Translations under genes and position numbers: made by a program
Assembly (NCBI RefSeq): GCF_902167145.1
Contig: NC_050096.1
Span: forward strand, 272,202,622 to 272,266,621
Direction of reading: 5' to 3'
Source: Zea mays
Taxonomy: Eukaryota; Streptophyta; Magnoliopsida; Poales; Poaceae
DNA length: 64,000 bases
In this document: piece after piece, positions 57,207 through 64,000 of the stretch
Position numbering within the stretch: position 1 is the first letter of the stretch
Layout: each line of letters begins with the position of its first letter
The notes under the pieces: generated by a model
Databases searched by the model: none
Seen by the model: only the letters and a program-made list of their open reading frames with translations
Told to the model about the DNA's origin: nothing

Positions 57207-57385
57207 GGCCCCGTTTCAATCTCATGAGCTAAACTTTAGCTTCCTGCTAAACTTTAGCTATATGAATTAAAGTGCTAAAGTTTAGTTTCAATTATCACCA
57301 TTAGCTCTCATGTTTAGATTATAAATGGCTAAAAGTAGCTAAAAAATAGCTGCTAAAGTTTATCTCGCGAGATTGGAACAGGGCC
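57207..57385. mobile_element. Tourist-like MITE (179 bp)
   Basis: Ends GGCCCCGTTTCAATCTC and, inverted, GGCCCTGTTCCAATCTC, with TTA duplications at 57204-57206 and 57386-57388. Internal GCTAAAGTTTA motifs occur in both orientations. Confidence 0.9.
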
Positions 57386-57628
57386 TTATAATCGCAAGTC
57401 GAAAACTGATCAATAATACTCAATACCGCGAACGGAATATATATGAAGGAGAGTTCACCTAACAATGGCAGCGCGCGCTGCTCTATTTCTCTCCGGCCCT
57501 TCCGGTCCCTTTCCTTCCATGAAAATAAAAAAAATCCCCACATGAAACTAAAGAAACAAACCGGCCATTCATTCAGTCCGCGACGAAAAGAAAAAGAAAA
57601 GGGCACCACCTTAAAAAAACATGACTAA

Positions 57629-57764
57629 GAGCTTATTCGGTTATTCCCAATACACATGTATTAGATGAGATTGGAAAAAATTAAGAAAAAGTTTGACTTT
57701 TGGAGATTCAAACTCATCCAATCTCACTCAATCCATATGGATTGAGAGCTAACCGAATAAGCAC
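57629..57764. mobile_element. Tourist-like MITE (136 bp)
   Basis: Ends GAGCTTATTCGGTTA and, inverted, GTGCTTATTCGGTTA, with TAA duplications at 57626-57628 and 57765-57767. It folds into a hairpin around CACATGTATTAG and CATATGGATTG. Confidence 0.85.
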
Positions 57765-57767
57765 TAA

Positions 57768-60430
57768 GTGTAAAAATAAGGACACCAGCAAAATTAAAGG
57801 TACCACTAAAAAAACAAAAAGAAAAATGCTGTCCCTGTCTCCCAAGATAGAAAGCTAGCTAGACTGAAGAGAAAAAAGAAGCTAGGGTTAGCATCCGTTA
57901 AGTTAACCACACGATCGATCGACTGACAGATGTCACAATGCTTCGACAGTCCTTTCAGGCGCGCGGCGGAATGTTCGATCCACAGTCCACACACACACAC
58001 TCGGCCGGCGGCCGTTCTAATTCCCATCGAGATGCGATCTTATCTCCATCCGCCGCAGCAAACATTCTTCCCCCTTTCTCCGGCTTCACCCTTTCAGCGA
58101 GACATACTGGCGAACACCTCGCATCGTCGCCAAATTGCACTGCCGGCGCCTGTACGTGAAAAGCAGCGGGCAGCGGCCAGCGGTGGCCTCTCCTCCTTCC
58201 ACTCGATCACATGCATGTATACTGCCTGTGAAATGGACGCTGCAGCTGCGAATGTAAAGACGCGAGAGCTAGCCACAACTAGTGGCGCCGGCCGGGGATT
58301 CGTTCTTCGCGAGTGACTAGTAGCGTGAGCTAGCTAGCTGCTGCATGTGCTCAGCAGAGAGAGGGACCAGGAAAAAGGCGCCTCTAACTCCTGTCCTGCA
58401 AAGGTAATGTGCGCTGGTTTTGCCCCCGGGTGAATCCTGTGGATCGGTGAATGGTGACGACGGCCACGGCCTCGTTTAGTCCAGGCTGCCATCGAATTTG
58501 TGCTGCGCCCGTGATTTAGACCGCGTGAACGTACGAGACAGTAGCCTAGCTAGCTTGTCGCGGCACACAAAGCTTTATTAATTAGAATATGTGTTTTTTC
58601 TTTGGCATCTCATCTCTGCAGCAGTTAACCTTGACAAGACCACACACACGCATATATGTGTATGTGCTATTCATCGACTATTCGACTGGGCATTGTGCAC
58701 TACGGATCATTGCGAGGACGAACAATCTACTACTCTATATGTGGCTACAACGAGACCCAGGAGATGGAGGAGCGCCGCTGCGGCCCCGTAGGCAGACGAT
58801 AGGATCGCCAGGCTATGTGGTGATGGAGCGCGAGTAAAAAAGTTCGGGACCGACACCGACCTGCGAGCGGCAATCGAAGCCCAGCCATATACTCCAGCTC
58901 CACCTTTCGTCTCGACGATCAACTCACAGTTTTACAAACGGGCGGATGTGCGGTGTGTGCAAACGTGGAATAATATTATAATAATAATCACCGAATAAGA
59001 ACTGTTACAGGCACTGACGATATAGGGGTGCGTGCGTGCGGTCCAAGCAACCGAGCACCGAGCAGGGGATTCTGACCGGTCGGTTCAGAGAGAGTTTTCT
59101 ACTGGCCGGCCGGAACCGAAACGTAAGCTAGATTCTCTAGTAGTAGAATATTAACGTTAACCCGGTGGCGATGGCGTCACAAATTCCGTCTCCTTAGCAT
59201 ATGGCAATAGCCTTTATTTGGAGTGACCTACTATCCCAATAAGAAAAAGAAACCACCGTGTTTATGGCCGCTGTCTAGAGTCGGCCATGGCAACCCGGAT
59301 GTCTCAAGTTATTCAGACCAGAGTAAAGTCGCTTGACCTGATTACCTGAATTTTAAGCCGATTTGTTTTCGAATTGGTTTTTGAACTGAAAAAACTTTGA
59401 GATGAACACAGAAACCCGAGAGAGAGAGAGAGAGAGAGAGAGAGTTCCTTAAACAACTTACGTCTAAGATGTCTACGTACTATCATATCGTATATGGATC
59501 GAGCTGAGTACATACGCATCGAATAAATCGTACTCCAACGGTCACGATCGCCGGCCGGACCATGCGGTGCGGCCCACACGGGCTTCAATCAAAGGGAGCT
59601 TCATCCAGCGGCCTTTCGCAGGCCTCGCGCACGCGTTTCGCGCGGCCGAAATCGATGGCCCCGCTCCGCTCTGGTTCACGTCACGTGAAGCCAGGTCGAA
59701 CGGCCGTGTTCCAAGGCCACACGAAGCCCGCGTCTAACGGGCCCAGTTAAGCAAGCCGCACATGACGTTGTGGTTGTTGCCCTGCGCGCACGGCGGGACA
59801 GTTTGGTGGCCCGCCGTCAAGACGCAGCCCAGCCCGCTCATTGTTTCTCGGCACAGCCCAACCAGTTTTCTCCACGGTCCGAGCAACCGGTGCTTGTTCT
59901 TGTTCCGACGAAGAACACAAAACATTTATTTATTTTAGACAGCACAAGGAAGGTCTGATTTCAGCGATCCACGGCTATTGCAAAATCGGCTCCGGATTTT
60001 CACACATCTGTAACGAAGTGCTAAATACTGTACCCTCTAAATTCCAATGTTTATTTTTCTCTCTAAGTGCGTAGCTTTTGCGATGTATTGATGTAAAAAT
60101 CAGTCGCACTAGCTAGGTCTAGATTGTCGTGGTGGTCGCTATGGATAAAAAAACACATCATATAACTATCGTACAAGCAGCTAGATTTACAAGTACAACC
60201 GTTTGATATGCCTTGATTTGTAAATAAACAAACCTTGTTTTGTACTAAAGAACCAACCTTTTTTGGTACCGCCGGCTTTTGCTAACCAATATTGGAGTAT
60301 GCTGATTTGTTTCCAATATTGGAGTGCAAATGGGACTGCCAGTCTGCCACCAATTCAAGGGGCCAGACACCAATTTGACCTCATTCTAGGGGTTTGTTTG
60401 TCAAATCGAGCCTCATATAGAACCAACCCT
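57768..60430. other. low-copy-looking DNA between MITEs and a gypsy relic
   Basis: Mixed GC content, short microsatellites and no transposon signature. Several short frames (for example 57930-58316 and 59562-59750 on the plus strand) have no recognisable domain. This and the right end of the window are the likeliest places for host promoter or untranslated sequence, but I cannot support a gene model. Confidence 0.4.
59418..59444. repeat. (GA)n microsatellite
   Basis: About 13 GA units on the plus strand, flanked by CCC and TTCCTT. Confidence 0.9.
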
Positions 60431-61400
60431 TAAGAGGCCAAATAGATACAATGCCAAGTATCAGAATTCCTTGGCAAAGGTTATGTGCATGAATCTCTAA
60501 GTCCATGTGTTGTTCCTATGCTTTTGATTACAAATAAAGATGGATCTTTACTCATGTGCGTGGATTGTAGAGCAATTAATAACATCACAATCACATGATG
60601 TCACCGTACCCCTAGCTAGTCTAGATGATATGCATGTTGAATTGAGCGGCTCTTTGGTGTTCTCAAAATTTTATTTTGTGTAGTGGTTACCACTAGATTC
60701 ACATGAAGTTAGGAGATGAATCAAAAATTGCATGTAAAACAATGTTCGGTCTATATGAGTTGCTAGTCACACCTTTTGGTCTCACTAATGCACCAAGCAC
60801 ATTCATGAGATTAATGAATGAAATTTTATATCCCTTCATTGGTAAATTTATGGTTGTATATTTTGATGTCATTCTAATATGTAGCAATTCATACAAGGAG
60901 CACAATGATCATTTGTGTGCCATATTGTTCACTTATTTGGAAACCTAAAAAAGTGCACCTTTTACACGACTCGAGTCTCTTTTTGTTGGCTATGTTTGTG
61001 ACACCCTAGAGAATTAAAGTTGAGCAAGCCAGGATCAATGGCATACGAAGCTGGTTGGTTCCTACGATGATCACACAAGTGCGGAGTTTTCTTGGTCTTA
61101 CACTCTTACTGGGTTCTAGTGCCATTCACTTATGATAAGGAACTCACCAAGAAAGGAGCAACATTCACTTGGGCTACACAGATAAGGTAACACATGCCCT
61201 TTGCTCCAACCTACAAATTTCAATAAAACTTTTGAGCTTGAATGTGATGCTAGTGGAATTGGATTGGATGGTGTGATACTTCAAGAAGGCAAATCGTTTG
61301 CTTAGTTTGGTGAGAAGTTGAGTGAACCTACCTAGAATTATTCAACTTATGATAAGGAAGTATTTGGTACCGTAAGAATTATTGATTTTATGATGAGGAT
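60430..61400 (+). pseudogene. pol: degenerate gypsy pol fragment (RT and RNase H)
   Basis: In the plus frames, with breaks: [20 protein letters not shown] (about 60520), [20 protein letters not shown] (60740), the RT active site as YFDVIL where YFDDIL is expected (about 60857), a primer-grip-like FVGYV region (60985), VRSFLGL (about 61075), then RNase H CDASGIGLDGVILQEGK (61235) and NYSTYDKEVFGTVR (61335). The D-to-V change and several stops and frameshifts make it dead. No LTR or gag is recognisable around it. Confidence 0.75.
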
Positions 61401-61429
61401 ACCCCTCTCAACAATACAACCCTTATTGC

Positions 61430-61770
61430 CCCTTCGCACCCTACAACATCTTTTACCATGGCCATGGGGCATCTCGTGCATTGCCCCCTGGGCACCTCGC
61501 TCATCAGCCCTTAGGGCACCTCTCGTGTCTTCCCCCTAGGGCACCTAACTCATCGACCCTTGGGGCACCTCTTGCATTGGCCTTGCACCTCTCACTCTGA
61601 TCCTTGAGGTCATCGAACATCAGCCCCTAGGTCACCTAGCACCTCGACTCCTAGGTCACCTCTTTCCTTGGCCATTGGGGAACCTTATGCATGGGCCCTC
61701 ATGGCACCTATTGTACTGGCCCCTATGAAACCTCTTGCCCCGACTCCTGGGGCACCTCGGGCATCAAGGA
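61430..61770. repeat. degenerate 24-25 bp minisatellite
   Basis: (G)GGGCACCT phrases recur at about 61466, 61490, 61514, 61539 and 61562 and less regularly onward, each followed by a C/T-rich spacer with CATC or CATTGGCC. It directly follows the RNase H fragment. Confidence 0.65.
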
Positions 61771-62500
61771 CTCTTGCTTATGATCATCAACTTAATTATT
61801 AGGTATAGTTGTTCCTAGCAAACCCTTTACTCTCTTCTTAAGAAGGGATGCTACTAAAGTTTTGTGATGTTTACCTTATGCATAGAAATAGCGGGGATAG
61901 TTCACTTAGTGTTGGGACAAAGGATGGAAGTATGGGAACATAAGTTGGGAGCAGCAGGACATCAACTCCTTGAGGAAGCCATAACACTTAACTCAAGATT
62001 ATGGTGAACGTTAATGAGTACTTGTTGAAAGGAACATGAAGTCTACATTCAAATGTATGATCCCTCACCATGATATTATGATAGAGTGGGCCAAAAACAT
62101 TAGATAGAGGTTTGAATTCCTGGGACGATAGACTAGACCAGATAATTTGGAGCACCTAAGCATGAGCCTTTTAGCCTTTGTTTCCTAAAGGCCCATTTCG
62201 AGGGGTAGATTAGGGTTGCAGTCTTCCTTGTCATTTAACACTAATAAGTACTAGATGCAATCACCACTGTAAAGTGGGTTTTTCGTGAAGTTTAGCTATA
62301 TAATTTGAGGGATGTGATTTTATGTTGGTTTCCTTTTTTTTGCTAGAATTTATTCTCTAGTTCTGTTATAACAAGGTCTCCATACTGAAATGTATATCTA
62401 ATTAAAGCCTTTCTTGTGGTACACAAAAAGTTAGGTTGGACAGTCTCTACAAATAAACCGTGCTGTTTCTAATAAATTTTTTGTTGCAGTGGTGGATTTT
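61771..62500. other. probable decayed retroelement, unclassified
   Basis: No ORF and no recognisable LTR ends. It may be the 3' part of the gypsy relic upstream. Confidence 0.35.
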
Positions 62501-63480
62501 TTTTTTGGTCCAAGATCACCCCTTTATGTTTAGTAGTAGTTTGAGCTTGCGGATGTAATAACGATGGACAAAGTACGACACCACCATTAATCAAAGTTTT
62601 ATACAAACATAATTTGGGGCGCCGTCGAATCTCACGTGAAGAGACAGTTTTGTTGACAATTTAAAAGCACGCATATCTCTCACAGATTCAACAACAAATC
62701 AGCAACTACCAGCGAAGAAGAGGCTAATATAATAACTAGCCTGCTGAAGCTCAGGAGGCTGTACAATGCTGTGGTCCATGGTCCCTGTCCTGCTCGCCGC
62801 AACTGAACTGAGTTTGGGCCTTAGCCTAGTAGTTTCGCATGCATGAAAGCAAAGAAAGGCTTTTTTACGTTTTACATCGACGAGCTCAAGAGTCCACCGC
62901 TTGGATCGGTTGCATCGATCGGTTGTTATGCTTGCGATGCGATGGTCTTTTATTTACCCTAAACCCTAGAGTTTATTGCTAGGGTAACTGTACGTGTTCT
63001 TACTCGTTACATGCATATATGCAGCACGCCCATGGAAACGAAGACAAAGATGCTGTGCTCTAAAGCGTTTGCCCAGATCCCCATCGGGTGCCTGACCATT
63101 CATTATCAACAGCAGCAGGCGGCCGGGGGGGAAGCTAGTAGCTAGTAGCTAGCGCGCACGCAGCTGGTGGCCGCTGGCCTGGGTGGGCACAGCAGCAGCG
63201 TCAGATATTTGCCACCACGATGTGGATGCGTGGTTGCACTTTGCAAGCAAGGACTAGGGAGAGCCGGCCGCTACCTGAGCGAGAGGTCAGGGATGGCTGG
63301 GAGAGAGAGAAAGGAACCGTAGCCGTGGTCCGGTCAAAGAGTAGGGCAAGTGATGAGGGGCGGGCGTACAGAGGGTACACACGCTAGACAGTAGTAGCAG
63401 CAGCAGCGGGGCGGGAGACGATGACAGCACCAGCAAGCAGCAAGAAATAATTGTCCCTTGGAGGCTTCCAACAGGAACAC
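62501..63480. other. intergenic, possibly gene-flanking
   Basis: Low-repeat, mixed composition, with a TAGCTAGTAGCTAGTAGCTAG run (63130-63150). No ORF with a family motif. Confidence 0.35.
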
Positions 63481-64000
63481 GAGTGAAGGGCTGAAGGTGA
63501 GAGACTGAGGCTGGCCGCAGCGCTCGCCGCGCGACCGCCCCCTCCCCTTGAGTGGCGGCTACAGGGGCGCCCCTGCGCCCGCAGCGCGGCCCCCTGCGAG
63601 GCCCCCCACGCGGCGGAGATGAACAGCACTCCGCTGGCTGTAGCGCGCGCTCTCTCTCCCCCTTGCACTGTTCGTGTGGGCCCAGTTTGAATTAATAGTA
63701 GTAGAAAAATTGTTAGTAGGTAAAAAGTAGGTATAGAAAATAATATTTTATATTGTAGTGGAGTATAGGGGGAGTATTTAGGGGGAACCGCTGCGGGAGA
63801 TGAAAAAGTAGGGGATAAACTATTGATGATGTGACCTAAAAAAGTGATATAGGGGGAAAAATTTAGAGGGAACCGCTGCGGAAAGGTGTAGTTGTGGCCG
63901 CGTGCAGTCTCAGAGAGAGACGAGAGAGGCGGGGGAGACAGAGGGAGAGAGAAAGAAGGGCCGTGGCTCGCGGACTCTGCCATGCATATGCATGCTCTGC
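63481..64000. other. GC-rich to AT-rich segment, possible MITE-like relic
   Basis: GGGAACCGCTGCGG occurs twice (about 63784 and 63869). GAGACTG at 63501 and its complement CAGTCTC at 63905 bracket it. A 199-codon minus-strand frame (63384-63983) spans it but has no known motif and is probably chance. Confidence 0.35.

Noticed and set aside
63384..63983. 199-codon minus-strand ORF as a host gene
   Set aside because: Low-complexity Ser/Ala/Pro composition, crosses a compositional boundary and a possible MITE, no recognisable motif or start context.

Overview
This is nuclear DNA from a large, repeat-rich grass genome, almost certainly maize (Zea mays) or a close relative. The evidence is a gypsy element whose LTRs match my memory of Huck, a near-intact Opie-like Sirevirus, a Cassandra-like LTR carrying 5S rDNA sequence, a CACTA element with TTTGCCGAGTG subterminal repeats, and several Tourist and hAT MITEs. 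Family names come from memory of these sequences, not from a search. I found no intact host gene. Nearly every recognisable coding stretch belongs to a transposable element, and most carry stops or frameshifts.

Layout. 1-1528: the 5' end (LTR, primer site, broken gag) of a minus-strand gypsy element that runs off the left edge. 1529-4769: unclassified old DNA. 4770-5085: Cassandra-like LTR with a 5S-derived core. 5223-13114: a degenerate plus-strand Sirevirus (Ty1/copia) that has lost nearly all of its 5' LTR. 8541-18836: a direct tandem duplication (5145 and 5151 bp) that copied the 3' half of this Sirevirus plus 571 bp of flank. 18266-20960: a tandem array of about 945-bp units of unknown class; the flank in both duplicate copies belongs to it. 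20978-34453: a complete but dead Huck-like gypsy element on the minus strand, 13.5 kb, with 1727-bp LTRs. It carries a duplicated LTR-end/primer-site segment, a heptad-repeat linker in pol and a possible antisense ORF.

34565-34849: a small hAT MITE. 35889-36670: two related MITE copies, one interrupted by a Tourist MITE. 38101-56024: a deep nest. An hAT-like element is split by a CACTA element (38197-54858, target duplication AAC). The CACTA is split in its TNPA-like gene by a young Opie-like Sirevirus (44289-53706, target duplication TTCGC). A second hAT MITE (54872-55424) sits beside the CACTA. 57207-57385 and 57629-57764: two Tourist MITEs with TTA and TAA duplications. 57768-60430: the most low-copy-looking stretch, with no gene I can name. 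60430-61400: a decayed gypsy pol fragment fused to a degenerate 24-25 bp minisatellite. 62500-64000: possible gene-flanking DNA.

How it works together. No pathway is encoded. The window records successive insertions, one local tandem duplication and decay by C-to-T type mutations. The Opie-like element is the youngest large insertion: its LTRs differ at about five bases and one indel by my reading, and only one stop codon breaks its gag. The tandem duplication differs by about 2% between copies, so it is older. The Huck-like LTRs differ by roughly 2-3%.
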